64,000 nucleotides of DNA, from positions 3,041,910 through 3,105,909 of the forward strand of contig NZ_CP170485.1 in the NCBI RefSeq assembly GCF_052055585.1, given 5' to 3'. Below, in pieces: positions 16,104-24,562 of this stretch (positions are counted from its first letter, which is position 1; each line of letters starts with the position of its first letter). The translations under genes and the position numbers were made by a program. Below the pieces are notes generated by a model. It searched no databases and was not told the DNA's origin. It saw only the letters and a program-made list of their open reading frames with translations. This stretch comes from Oceanicaulis sp052055585. GTDB taxonomy: Bacteria; Pseudomonadota; Alphaproteobacteria; Caulobacterales; Maricaulaceae.

Positions 16104-17222
16104 TTGAACATCTTGCAGGTCATCCCCCAGATGCATGCGGGCGGCGCCGAGCGCACGGTGATCGAGGTGGCGCAGGCGATTGTCGAGGATGGCGGCAAGG
16201 CGATCGTGGTCAGTTGCGGCGGCCGGCTGGTTTCAGACCTTGAAGCGGTGGGCGCCCATCATGTCACCCTGGATGTGAAGACCAAGAACCCGCTGAAGAT
16301 CTGGACCAATGCGGCCAGGCTGTCCAAGCTCATCGCGGATGAGCAGATCGACATCATCCATGCCCGCTCCCGCGCCCCGGCCTGGAGCGCGAAATGGGCG
16401 GCGCGTCGGGCGCTCATCCCGTTCGTGACCACCTATCACGGTTTCTACAAGGCCAGGGGCAAGCTCAAGCGCTGGTACAATTCCATCATGGCGCAGGGTG
16501 ATCTGGTGATCGCCAATTCCGAGTTCACCGCCGCCCATGTGCGTGATGAGCATGAGATCGAGGAGCGCCGTTTGCGGGTGATCCCGCGCGGGGTGGATCT
16601 TGACCTGTTTGACCCCGCCAAGGTCAGCCCGGACCGGATCAAGGCGCAACGCGCCAGCTGGGGGGCGGGCCCGGAACGACTGGCGATCATGCTGCCCGGC
16701 CGCCTGACCCGCTGGAAGGGGCAGGGCCTGATGATCGAGGCGCTGGCGCGATTGAAGCTTGATCCGGCGCCCTTGCTGGTCTGCCTTGGGGAAGGCGGAG
16801 ACAAGCTCGACTATCAGGCCGAGCTGAAGACGGCGGCGGAACAGGCCGGAATTGATCTGGCTCTGCCCGGACACACGACTGACATTGCGGCGGCTTATCT
16901 GGCGGCGGATCTTGTGGTCTGCCCCTCGCTTGAGCCTGAAGCCTTCGGCCGGACCGCGGCGGAGGCCCAGGCCATGGGCGCACGGGTCATTGTCGCGGAT
17001 CATGGCGGCGCCCGCGAAGTCGTGCGCGAGGGTGAAACCGGCTGGCGCGCGGCGCCGGGCGACCCGGACGCCTGGGCGGAGGCGGTCAAAGCCGCCTTGT
17101 CACTGAACGCCGAAGGCGCCAACACTCTGGCGCAGGCGGCGCGCAAGAGGGTGCGGACGCATTTTTCCAAGACGCAACTGCAACAAGCCACCTTGCGGGT
17201 CTATCGGGAGCTTCTAGACTAA
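16104..17222 (+). CDS. Glycosyltransferase family 4 (GT-B), probable LPS/polysaccharide
   Basis: 372 aa starting at a TTG codon (16104), chosen because the GT4 N-terminus MNILQVIPQMHAGGAERTVI begins exactly there. A C-terminal GT1-like donor domain follows: LPGRLTRWKGQGLMIEAL, then VCPSLEPEAFGRTAAEAQAM (E-x7-E motif) and ADHGGAREVVREGETGW. It transfers a nucleotide-activated sugar, probably in LPS core or capsule assembly. The downstream GT9 gene starts 5 bases after its stop, indicating an operon. Confidence 0.85.
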   Translation: MNILQVIPQMHAGGAERTVIEVAQAIVEDGGKAIVVSCGGRLVSDLEAVGAHHVTLDVKTKNPLKIWTNAARLSKLIADEQIDIIHARSRAPAWSAKWAARRALIPFVTTYHGFYKARGKLKRWYNSIMAQGDLVIANSEFTAAHVRDEHEIEERRLRVIPRGVDLDLFDPAKVSPDRIKAQRASWGAGPERLAIMLPGRLTRWKGQGLMIEALARLKLDPAPLLVCLGEGGDKLDYQAELKTAAEQAGIDLALPGHTTDIAAAYLAADLVVCPSLEPEAFGRTAAEAQAMGARVIVADHGGAREVVREGETGWRAAPGDPDAWAEAVKAALSLNAEGANTLAQAARKRVRTHFSKTQLQQATLRVYRELLD

Positions 17223-17226
17223 GCCC

Positions 17227-18213
17227 ATGTCTGAAGACGATGCTGACAAAGAACAGGTTCTCGTGATCCATGAAGGCGACCTCACCGAGGTCGTCCGCAT
17301 GCTCGCGCCCGCCAAGATGATCCGCAATCATCACCGCAAGGCGCGGATCACGCTGCTGTGCGGCGAGGAATATGAGGGCCTGCTCAAGCACTGCCCCTAT
17401 TTCAATGCGGTCGAGACCAATCTCGAGGATACCGCCAAGCGCAGCTTCTTTGACCGCCTCAAGGCCGCCCGCAATTCCGGTTTCGACGTGATCTATGATC
17501 TGTGCGGCACCGAGGGCGCCAAGAAGATCGGCCGCGCTGTCCGCTTCTCGCGCACCCGCTGGGTCAGCGCCGCGCCGCGTTCGGATCGGCCCGGACACCC
17601 GCTTGAGCAGATGGCGGGCTATCTGGGCGAGGCGGGTCTGGGCCCGACCCATTATCGTCTGGGCGAGGCGACGCCGCCGGATCTGAGCTGGATTGATTTC
17701 GTCGCCAAGCGCTCGCGGACGCTCGAACCTGAATATTTTGGTCTTCTGGGCCGGTACGCCCTGTTTGCCCCGGCGGGCGATGATGTGGTTCCCGCGCAGC
17801 GCTGGCCCAAGGAGCGCTGGGCGTCCCTGGCGCACGAGCTTCTGGAAGCGGGCGTGGAGCCGGTGATTGTCGGCGGTCCCAACACCCGTGAGGTCGGGCG
17901 CTACGTGGCGCATGTCACACCCGGCGCGCGCGACCTGACCGGCCGGGCCAATCTGATCCAGCTGGCGGGGCTGGGCCGCAAGGCCAGCTGCGCCTTTGGT
18001 GAGGCCGCGGGACTGCTGCACCTGATGGCCGCTGCAGGTTCGCCCTCCGTGCTGTTCCATCCCGGTGAGAACGCGCCTCTGGAAAGCTCGCCGCGGGGCC
18101 AGTCTCCGACCTTGCTGATGCACGCGCCGACGCTGGCGCAGATCAACGCCAAGGAAGCGGTTCAGGCCATGCGCTGCGCTGGAGGCTTCTCAGACGCGTC
18201 AAACGCGGCCTGA
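17227..18213 (+). CDS. Glycosyltransferase family 9 (heptosyltransferase-like)
   Basis: 328 aa with the GT9/ADP-heptose:LPS heptosyltransferase architecture. The N domain has FDVIYDLCGTEGAKKIGRA. The C domain has PKERWASLAHELLEAGVEPV followed by a G-x-P loop, and DLTGRANLIQLAGLGRKA with GEAAGLLHLMAAAGSPSVL. Likely adds heptose or a related sugar to the LPS inner core with the upstream GT4 enzyme. The N-terminal lead is short compared with WaaC/WaaF. Confidence 0.8.
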   Translation: MSEDDADKEQVLVIHEGDLTEVVRMLAPAKMIRNHHRKARITLLCGEEYEGLLKHCPYFNAVETNLEDTAKRSFFDRLKAARNSGFDVIYDLCGTEGAKKIGRAVRFSRTRWVSAAPRSDRPGHPLEQMAGYLGEAGLGPTHYRLGEATPPDLSWIDFVAKRSRTLEPEYFGLLGRYALFAPAGDDVVPAQRWPKERWASLAHELLEAGVEPVIVGGPNTREVGRYVAHVTPGARDLTGRANLIQLAGLGRKASCAFGEAAGLLHLMAAAGSPSVLFHPGENAPLESSPRGQSPTLLMHAPTLAQINAKEAVQAMRCAGGFSDASNAA

Positions 18214-18313
18214 GCACCTTGATTTTCGCGCCCTGATCGCGATATTCGCTACCGATCCCGCGCAAACTCGGTTAGCTTGCGCGCTTTACACGCAGTCGCC
18301 ATGGAGAAGACGC

Positions 18314-18853
18314 ATAGCTCGACGTCCGCATGCCGCGCCCCCGCCTAAGAAAGAAGGGCCGCGCATCAACAGAGAAATCCGCGTACCGCGGGTTCTGTTA
18401 ATTGATGAATCTGGGGAAAAACAAGGTGAAATGCCGATCGACGCCGCGCTGGAAGCGGCGGCCGAGGTCGGGCTTGACCTTGTAGAGGTTTCGCCGAACG
18501 CCAATCCGCCGGTCTGCAAGATCGTTGATTACGGCAAGCTCAAATACCAAGAGCAAAAGAAGAAGGCCGAGGCCCGCAAGAAACAGAAGACCCAGGACGT
18601 CAAGGAAATCAAAATGCGTCCGAACATCGACATCCACGATTACCAGGTCAAAACCAAGGCGATGACCCGGTTCTTCGAGGATGGCGACAAGGTCAAGGTC
18701 ACCCTGCGGTTCCGGGGGCGCGAAATGGCGCACCAGGAACGCGGCATGGATGTGATGAAGCGCGTCAAGGAAGACTTCGCCGAGCTGGCCAAGGTCGAGC
18801 TTGAGCCCAAGCTTGAAGGCCGCCAGATGATCATGGTGATGGCGCCGCGCTAA
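18314..18853 (+). CDS. infC: Translation initiation factor IF-3, with AUA start codon
   Basis: 179 aa if started at the ATA at 18314-18316. The frame is open from there and reads as a normal alphaproteobacterial IF-3 N-terminus (ARRPHAAPPPKKEGPRINRE, then IRVPRVLLIDESGEKQGEMP). A GGAGAAG ribosome-binding site lies at 18303-18309. No ATG, GTG or TTG lies at a suitable place in frame; the first ATG (18431) would delete ~39 residues of the N domain. Linker KKKAEARKKQK and C domain (DKVKVTLRFRGREMAHQERG) are intact. IF-3 genes are known to use rare start codons, so that IF-3 represses its own translation. Confidence 0.88.
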   Translation: MARRPHAAPPPKKEGPRINREIRVPRVLLIDESGEKQGEMPIDAALEAAAEVGLDLVEVSPNANPPVCKIVDYGKLKYQEQKKKAEARKKQKTQDVKEIKMRPNIDIHDYQVKTKAMTRFFEDGDKVKVTLRFRGREMAHQERGMDVMKRVKEDFAELAKVELEPKLEGRQMIMVMAPR

Positions 18854-18877
18854 GCGCTCCAGAACCAGGGCTGATCT

Positions 18878-18915
18878 AAAAAAACCCTATCGCTCGTTGG
18901 CGGTAGGGTTTTTTC
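18878..18915 (+). terminator. Rho-independent terminator after infC
   Basis: AAAACCCTATCGC TCGTTG GCGGTAGGGTTTTTT, a 9-bp core stem with one G-U pair and T-run, 25 bases past the stop. It separates infC from the repeat-protein genes. Confidence 0.9.
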
Positions 18916-19068
18916 ATGCGCCGTTCAGGTTTGTCCGGCCATCTTTCCCTCAACGCATTCGCGCAAAACGGTCGCAGGCGAAACGTTTCGTCTGGCCCTT
19001 TTAACCATCCCTGATTAGGGTGTGCAGATGAACCGCACAACTCAGCGGGGGACTATGGGGGACGTATC

Positions 19069-20007
19069 ATGATGAAGACAATTGGCGCTCTGACGGCGGG
19101 AGTTCTCGCCGTGGCCGCACTGGCCGGCTCAGCTCTGGCGCAAGACTTTACCGAGGCGCCGTCCTTTGGCCGGGTCAGCCTGAGTGCAGGCTTCTCTCCG
19201 GATCCCTACGTGCGCAACCTGACGGCTGGCGGCTCGATCCGGGCTCAGGACCGGTTCTCCGATTGCCGCGGCTATATCGCCAACGCGCCGGACTTCTCGG
19301 TCAACTACACGTCCGGGTCCTTCCCGCTGATTTTCACAGTGGATTCCGATGCTGACACCACGCTGGTGATCAATGGTCCGGATGCGCGCTGGTATTGTGA
19401 CGATGACGGCGCGGAAAGCCCGCTGAATCCGATGGTGCGTTTTTCCAATCCGCAATCGGGCCGCTATGACGTCTGGGTGGGCACCTATTCGCGTGGCGCA
19501 GGCGTGCCGGCGACACTGTTCGTGTCCGAGCTGGGCGAACACACCCGCGCCGGTCAGTCGGGCGGCGCCAATTATGGCGGCGGACTGGATATCACCCTGC
19601 CTTCGCGGTTCGCAGACATCACCCTGAATGGTGGTTTCCTGCCGGATCCGTATCAGCTGCGCCTGACGGCGGGCGGCACGGTCTCGGTCAGTGACGCTGT
19701 GCAATACGCTTCGGGGTCCTGCCGCGGATATGTCACGCGCGAACCCAGCGTCGAGCTTGATTACACCGGCTATGGCGACCTGTTCATCTATACCAATGGC
19801 GATGCCGACACCACGATGGCGATCAACGGTCCGGACGGCCAGTGGTATTGTTCTGATGACGAGATCGGCACGGACGCCGGGCTTGAATTCAACAATGCGA
19901 CCCAGGGTGTCTATGACATTTATGTCGGGACGTATTCACGGGGCGATCGCCAGACGACGCTCATGATCTCCGAGATTGAAATGGGCTATCTGCCGTCTCG
20001 GAAATAA
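19069..20007 (+). CDS. Secreted two-domain protein with two-Cys PPC-like repeats
   Basis: 312 aa. Signal peptide to ~24 (AALAGSALAQ). Two ~125-aa repeats (~30-160 and ~175-305). Each runs: GFxPDPYxxxLTAGG, C-R-G-Y, a DTT-(L/M)-(V/A)-INGPD block, W-Y-C-(D/S)-D-D, then a segment with SG/QG-x-YD-(V/I)-(W/Y)-VGTYSRG and a closing F/MxSE(L/I). The beta-rich pattern with D-D-D-G loops recalls the bacterial pre-peptidase C-terminal (PPC) domain, but no catalytic domain is attached. Each repeat has exactly two Cys, suggesting one disulphide. Exported; function unknown. First of three paralogous neighbours. Confidence 0.75.
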   Translation: MMKTIGALTAGVLAVAALAGSALAQDFTEAPSFGRVSLSAGFSPDPYVRNLTAGGSIRAQDRFSDCRGYIANAPDFSVNYTSGSFPLIFTVDSDADTTLVINGPDARWYCDDDGAESPLNPMVRFSNPQSGRYDVWVGTYSRGAGVPATLFVSELGEHTRAGQSGGANYGGGLDITLPSRFADITLNGGFLPDPYQLRLTAGGTVSVSDAVQYASGSCRGYVTREPSVELDYTGYGDLFIYTNGDADTTMAINGPDGQWYCSDDEIGTDAGLEFNNATQGVYDIYVGTYSRGDRQTTLMISEIEMGYLPSRK

Positions 20008-20013
20008 GGAGTT

Positions 20014-20040
20014 CGCGGGCGGGCAAGGGGCCCGTCCGCG
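20014..20040 (+). other. GC-rich hairpin between repeat-protein genes
   Basis: CGCGGGCGGGC AAGGG GCCCGTCCGCG pairs over 11 bp with one G-U. No T-run follows, so it may be a weak or Rho-assisted terminator, or an mRNA-processing or stability element, rather than a classical terminator. Confidence 0.45.
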
Positions 20041-20112
20041 ATCATACAGACGGCGCGCCGTCTGGACGGCCCTGACAGCAAACGGGCCGAAGGGGACAGG
20101 AAAGGGACACGA

Positions 20113-20574
20113 ATGTTTCGCACCATGCTTACTGCTGCCGTCGCCGTTAGTGCGCTGGCCGTCGCCGCCGAGGCTCAGAACTATTCACTGAGCCCCACCT
20201 ACGGGACCGTCAGCCTGAACAGCGGCTTCTCGCCGGACCCGTATGTGGTCAACGTCCAGGCCGGCGGCTCGATCTCGGCCTCCAATGTGGGCTGCTCGGG
20301 CTATATCGCCAACGCACCGGATTTCCGCGTCAACTACAGCGCCGGCAGCTCTCTGCCGCTGATCATTTCGGTGAACTCCAATGCGGACACCACCCTGGTG
20401 ATCAACACGCCGAGCGGCGGCTGGTCATGCAATGACGATGGCGGCAACGGCACCAACCCGTCGATCCGCTTCAACAGCCCGCAATCGGGTCAGTACGACA
20501 TCTGGGTCGGCACCTATTCCAGCGGCGGCACCCAGCCGTCCCAGCTGCACATCTCCGAGCTCTACAGCCAGTAG
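20113..20574 (+). CDS. Secreted single-domain two-Cys PPC-like protein
   Basis: 153 aa. Signal peptide (AVSALAVAAEAQ) then one copy of the repeat: SGFSPDPYVVNVQAGGSI, GCSGYIANAPDFRVNY, ADTTLVINTPSGGWSCNDDG, SGQYDIWVGTYSSGG and LHISEL. The segment GYIANAPDF is identical to repeat 1 of the preceding protein, so the genes are recent tandem duplicates. A strong own terminator follows. Function unknown; exported. Confidence 0.75.
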   Translation: MFRTMLTAAVAVSALAVAAEAQNYSLSPTYGTVSLNSGFSPDPYVVNVQAGGSISASNVGCSGYIANAPDFRVNYSAGSSLPLIISVNSNADTTLVINTPSGGWSCNDDGGNGTNPSIRFNSPQSGQYDIWVGTYSSGGTQPSQLHISELYSQ

Positions 20575-20622
20575 ACGTCGGAGCGCCGTCTTTCCGCCTG
20601 TGCAAGGGCGGCGCGCAAGATT

Positions 20623-20650
20623 GGCCGGCGGGTGATCCCGCCGGCCTTTT
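20623..20650 (+). terminator. Rho-independent terminator
   Basis: Perfect 10-bp stem GGCCGGCGGG TGAT CCCGCCGGCC followed by TTTT, 48 bases after the 153-aa gene. Confidence 0.88.
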
Positions 20651-20770
20651 GCCAGGCGCAGGCGCGTATCGGTGGACAGGATTTCTCGCGATCGGCGCCA
20701 GACGGCCATCATCTGGCCCGCTTGTGCGAGATGATCAGGCAGATCAGACATTTAAATAAAGGGGGGCGCC

Positions 20771-22531
20771 ATGACGCCATCATTGAAACTTACGGCTTCC
20801 GCTGCGGCTCTGGTTCTGGCGCTGAACGCGCCGGCGCTTGCCCAGTCGTTCAATGGCGAACCGGCCTATGGCATGATTTCGCTGCAGAACGGGGCCGCCG
20901 AAACCGGTGTCCGCGCAGGCGGCGCCTGGAGCGCAGACCTGCTCAGCCAGGGCTGCAACGGCTACATCACCGAAGTTCCGACCCTGTCGGTCAACTATCA
21001 GGGCGATGAGGATCTCTACCTGTCTGCAGGCGCGGATGAAGACACGACAATGGTCGTGCGCGCGCCGGACGGGTCCCTGCATTGCGATGATGACGGCGCC
21101 GGCGACTTCAATCCGGGTCTGGTCTTCGCCAAGGCAGACGCAGGCATTTACGAGATCTGGCTGGGCACCTATGCCGCGGGCATGGGCACGCCGCCGGTTC
21201 GTTTCCACGCCTCCACCTCCGGGTTCGACACCTCCAACCCCTACACCGTGAACCCGAACCCCGGCCTTCCGGCGGAGCAGACGGCGCGTCTGCGTGCGGG
21301 CTTCCGCAATGATCCGTTCGAGATCGAAGTCGTCGCCGGCGGCGAAGCCCGCCTCGAGACCCTGGGCGATATGTGCTATGGCTATGCCGGTGAAGCCGCG
21401 GATCTGGCGCTGACCTATCGCGCCGGCTCCCTGCCGCTCTATATCGCGATGGAGAGCGAGCGCGACGGCGTTCTGGCTGTGCAGACCCCCTCTGGCGAGA
21501 TGCTGTGCAATGACGACGCCGTGGGTCTGAACCCGGGCATTCACATCGCCAGCCCCGAGCGCGGCGAATACCTGATCTGGGCGGGCCTTCTGGGTGATCG
21601 CGGCGCGACCGATGCCGGCATGCTGTCGATTTCCGAAGTTGGCTATCAGGGCGTTGACCGTCGTCTGGATCTGACGGCGCGGGCCCTGTTTGGCTCCCGC
21701 ACCCTGCGTGCGGGCTTCCTGCCTGATCCGGTGGCGATCGAGGTCGAGGCCGGCGGCCCCATCGAAGCCAGCATGGCGGTTGATCAGGACGTGACGGCAA
21801 TCGGCTGGTGTACGGGCGATGTCACCCGTGAGCCGACCTATGAGCTGACCTATGAAGGGGGCGAGAATGCGCCGCTCTTCATCTCAGCGGTCTCTGATGA
21901 CGACACCACCCTGGTGGTGAACGGCCCGGACGGCGCCTGGATGTGCGATGATGATGGCGGCTCGGGCGTCAACCCGCTCCTGACCATCGAGGACGCGCCC
22001 AGCGGCGTCTATGACATCTATGTCGGCCGCTTCTTTGGCGACAGCGAAACCTCTGACGCCACGCTTTATATTTCCGAGATCGGCGGCGGCGCTGACCCGG
22101 TCAATTCCCGCGTGGACATCACCCTGCCGGCGATCTTCGGCGATCATGAGCTGGAAGCCGGCTTCGTGCCGGATCCCTATCGCATCATGGTCGAGGCGGG
22201 CGGTCCGATCGAGGCCGAGAGCTCGGGCATCAACTCGGATGCCGACTGGTGCAGCGGCAACTACACCATGGCGCCGTCCGCCCAGCTCGACTGGACGGGT
22301 CAGAACGGTCGTCTGTCGATCTATGTGGAAGGTGAGCGCGACACCACGCTGGCGATCAACATGCCCGACGGCAGCTGGCGCTGTAATGACGATGGCGGTC
22401 CGGGCCTGAGCCCGGCGCTGCAGTTCGATAACGCCATGAGCGGCGTCTATGACATCTATGTGGGTGTGTTCAGCGGCGAGCCGGCTTCGGCGGAACTCTT
22501 GATTTCGGAGTTCCCGGCGCCGGCCGACTAG
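20771..22531 (+). CDS. Secreted four-domain two-Cys PPC-like repeat protein
   Basis: 586 aa. Signal peptide (LVLALNAPALAQ) and four tandem copies of the same ~125-140-aa domain (~25-155, ~165-295, ~300-440, ~440-583). Every copy keeps the two Cys (QGCNGY/MCYGY/WCTGD/WCSGN and HCDDDG/LCNDD/MCDDDG/RCNDDG) and the terminal IS(E)-type strand. Copies 3 and 4 also keep AGFxPDPxxI and SGVYDIYVGxF. Copy 2 has lost the DTT motif (ERDGVLAVQTP) and part of the acidic loop. Exported and probably disulphide-bonded; ligand or partner unknown. Confidence 0.75.
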   Translation: MTPSLKLTASAAALVLALNAPALAQSFNGEPAYGMISLQNGAAETGVRAGGAWSADLLSQGCNGYITEVPTLSVNYQGDEDLYLSAGADEDTTMVVRAPDGSLHCDDDGAGDFNPGLVFAKADAGIYEIWLGTYAAGMGTPPVRFHASTSGFDTSNPYTVNPNPGLPAEQTARLRAGFRNDPFEIEVVAGGEARLETLGDMCYGYAGEAADLALTYRAGSLPLYIAMESERDGVLAVQTPSGEMLCNDDAVGLNPGIHIASPERGEYLIWAGLLGDRGATDAGMLSISEVGYQGVDRRLDLTARALFGSRTLRAGFLPDPVAIEVEAGGPIEASMAVDQDVTAIGWCTGDVTREPTYELTYEGGENAPLFISAVSDDDTTLVVNGPDGAWMCDDDGGSGVNPLLTIEDAPSGVYDIYVGRFFGDSETSDATLYISEIGGGADPVNSRVDITLPAIFGDHELEAGFVPDPYRIMVEAGGPIEAESSGINSDADWCSGNYTMAPSAQLDWTGQNGRLSIYVEGERDTTLAINMPDGSWRCNDDGGPGLSPALQFDNAMSGVYDIYVGVFSGEPASAELLISEFPAPAD

Positions 22532-22550
22532 GCTCGCGTCACACTGTAAT

Positions 22551-22588
22551 AAAAGGCGCCTCGGCCCGTCCGGGGCGCCTTGCTTTTT
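22551..22588 (+). terminator. Rho-independent terminator after the four-domain gene
   Basis: AAGGCGCC T CGG CCCGT CCG G GGCGCCTT followed by GCTTTTT; it isolates the repeat genes from the rpmI-rplT transcript. Confidence 0.82.
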
Positions 22589-22718
22589 GGGCGGGGACGC
22601 GTATAACCCCCGCTCTTACTCACCGGCCACCCCGGCCTTATCGACATGCCGGGCAGCCGAGAACGCTGGAATGACAGGCCTTCACAGGTCCGATTTCCCC
22701 GCAGGAATGGAGAGCGAA

Positions 22719-22922
22719 ATGTCGAAACTGAAGACCAAGTCGAGCGCCAAAAAGCGTTTCAAGGTCACGGCCTCCGGCAAGGTTCTTGCTGGCGGTGCGG
22801 GCAAGCGCCACGGCATGATCAAACGCACCCCGAAGCAAATCCGTCAGAAGCGCGGCACGTCCGCCCTGGCCGCTCCGGACGCGAAAGTCGTCAAGCGCAC
22901 CTATATGCCGTACAACCGCTAA
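22719..22922 (+). CDS. rpmI: 50S ribosomal protein bL35
   Basis: 67 aa from the ATG at 22719 (MSKLKTKSSAKKRFKVT), the standard L35 N-terminus and length; the longer in-frame upstream stretch is leader sequence. Ends KRTYMPYNR. Paired with rplT 47 bases downstream. The 130-base leader could host L20-type autoregulation, but I could not assign a specific fold. Confidence 0.95.
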   Translation: MSKLKTKSSAKKRFKVTASGKVLAGGAGKRHGMIKRTPKQIRQKRGTSALAAPDAKVVKRTYMPYNR

Positions 22923-22969
22923 GGCGGACGGCCCAGCCCACCTTGTAACGAGATTTAGGAGACAGCCCT

Positions 22970-23329
22970 ATGGCTCGCGTGTCCTCCGGTCCGGCCCGTC
23001 ACGCCCGGAAAAAGAAGATCATTTCCCAAGCGAAAGGCTATTATGGCCGTCGCAAGAACACCTTCCGCACCGCCAACCAGGCGGTGGAGAAGGCTGGTCA
23101 GTACGCCTATCGCGACCGCCGCGCGAAAAAGCGGACTTTCCGCGCGCTGTGGATCCAGCGGATCAACGCTGCTGCGCGTCTGAACGACTTTACCTACGCC
23201 CGCTTTATGGACGGGCTCAACAAGGCCGGTATCGAGCTGGACCGCAAGGTTCTCGCTGACATCGCTGTGCATGAGCCCGAAGCCTTCGCCTCTCTGGTCG
23301 CACAGGCCAAGCAGGCTCTGCAGGGCTAA
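22970..23329 (+). CDS. rplT: 50S ribosomal protein bL20
   Basis: 119 aa, standard length. MARVSSGPARHARKKKIISQ, then AKGYYGRRKNTFRTANQAVE and WIQRINAAAR are typical. AGGAGA ribosome-binding site upstream. L20 is essential for early 50S assembly and in many bacteria represses its own operon. Confidence 0.96.
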   Translation: MARVSSGPARHARKKKIISQAKGYYGRRKNTFRTANQAVEKAGQYAYRDRRAKKRTFRALWIQRINAAARLNDFTYARFMDGLNKAGIELDRKVLADIAVHEPEAFASLVAQAKQALQG

Positions 23330-23360
23330 GTCGAACCCTTTCGTTCGACAGCTTGTGACA

Positions 23361-23396
23361 AGCGCCCGTCTGCAGACTCTGCAGGCGGGCGTTTTC
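23361..23396 (+). terminator. Rho-independent terminator after rplT
   Basis: GCGCCCGTCTGCAG ACT CTGCAGGCGGGCG followed by TTTT, 32 bases past the rplT stop. Confidence 0.87.
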
Positions 23397-23469
23397 GCGT
23401 TTGAGATCAGGCGCGGGCCTCGCTAAACCCCTATCTGAATCACCGCTCGTCCGATCCCCGGAGTGACTA

Positions 23470-24552
23470 ATGACCGCCTCTTCCGATCTTGATGCGCTGG
23501 AAGCGCGCCTGTCCGCTGATATTGAAGCGGCGTCCGACCTTGCCGCGCTCGACGCCCTGCGCGTGGGTGCGCTGGGCAAGAAGGGCGAGGTCTCCCTGAA
23601 AATGCGTGAGCTTGGCAAGATGAGCCCGGAGGAGCGCCAGGTGATGGGTCCGGCCCTCAATGGTCTCAAGGATCGCCTCAACACGCTGCTGGAAAGCCGC
23701 AAGACCCTTCTGGAAGACGCGGCGATGAACGCAGCGCTGGCCAGCGAGAGCGTGGACGTGACCCGCCCGGTCAAGCGCGAGGCGCAAGGATCGCTGCATC
23801 CGGTGGCGCAAGTGATGGAAGAGCTGGCGGTGATTTTCGCCGATATGGGCTTTGCGGTCGCTGAAGGCCCGGATGTGGAAGATGACTTCCATAACTTCAC
23901 GGCCCTGAACTTCCCGCCCGACCACCCCGCGCGCGACACCCACGACACCTTCTTCATGAAGGCGGCCGAGGGCGAAACCGCGAAAGTCCTGCGCACCCAT
24001 ACGAGCCCGGTGCAGATCCGCACCATGCTCAAGAACAAGCCGCCGATCCGCATCATTGCGCCGGGCCGGGTCTATCGCTGTGACTGGGACCAGACCCACA
24101 CGCCGATGTTCCACCAGGTCGAGGGCCTTGTGATCGACAAGGAGACCCATATGGGTCACCTCAAGGGCTGCCTGATGGATTTTGTGGCGGCCTTCTTCGA
24201 GACTGACACGGTCGAGGCGCGCTTCCGCCCCCACCACTTCCCCTTCACCGAGCCGAGCGCGGAGATGGATGTGCGCTATGAGCGCGTGGGCGATGCGGTG
24301 AAAGTCGGCTCGGGCGACAAATGGATGGAAATCCTGGGCTGCGGCATGGTCCATCCCAATGTGATCAAGTCCTGCGGTCTGGACCCGGACGAGTATCAGG
24401 GCTTCGCCTTCGGCATGGGCGTGGATCGCCTCGCCATGCTCAAATACGGCATGCCGGATCTGCGGCCCTTCTTCGAGCCGGACACCCGCTGGCTGTCGCA
24501 CTACGGTTTCAGCCCGCTCCTGCAGGCGAACCTCGCCACCGGGCTGAGCTAG
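23470..24552 (+). CDS. pheS: Phenylalanyl-tRNA synthetase alpha subunit
   Basis: 360 aa. N-terminal coiled coil, then a class II catalytic core. Motif 1 region: GSLHPVAQVMEELAVIFADM. Motif 2: VYRCDWDQTHTPMFHQVEGL. Motif 3: GFAFGMGVDRLAMLKYG. It forms the alpha2-beta2 enzyme with PheT that charges tRNA-Phe. Unusually, another gene lies between pheS and pheT. Confidence 0.96.
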   Translation: MTASSDLDALEARLSADIEAASDLAALDALRVGALGKKGEVSLKMRELGKMSPEERQVMGPALNGLKDRLNTLLESRKTLLEDAAMNAALASESVDVTRPVKREAQGSLHPVAQVMEELAVIFADMGFAVAEGPDVEDDFHNFTALNFPPDHPARDTHDTFFMKAAEGETAKVLRTHTSPVQIRTMLKNKPPIRIIAPGRVYRCDWDQTHTPMFHQVEGLVIDKETHMGHLKGCLMDFVAAFFETDTVEARFRPHHFPFTEPSAEMDVRYERVGDAVKVGSGDKWMEILGCGMVHPNVIKSCGLDPDEYQGFAFGMGVDRLAMLKYGMPDLRPFFEPDTRWLSHYGFSPLLQANLATGLS

Positions 24553-24562
24553 GACACACGCG

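Noticed and set aside
18431..18853. ATG at 18431 as the infC start
   Set aside because: It would remove most of the IF-3 N domain, whose sequence is clearly encoded upstream to the ATA at 18314.
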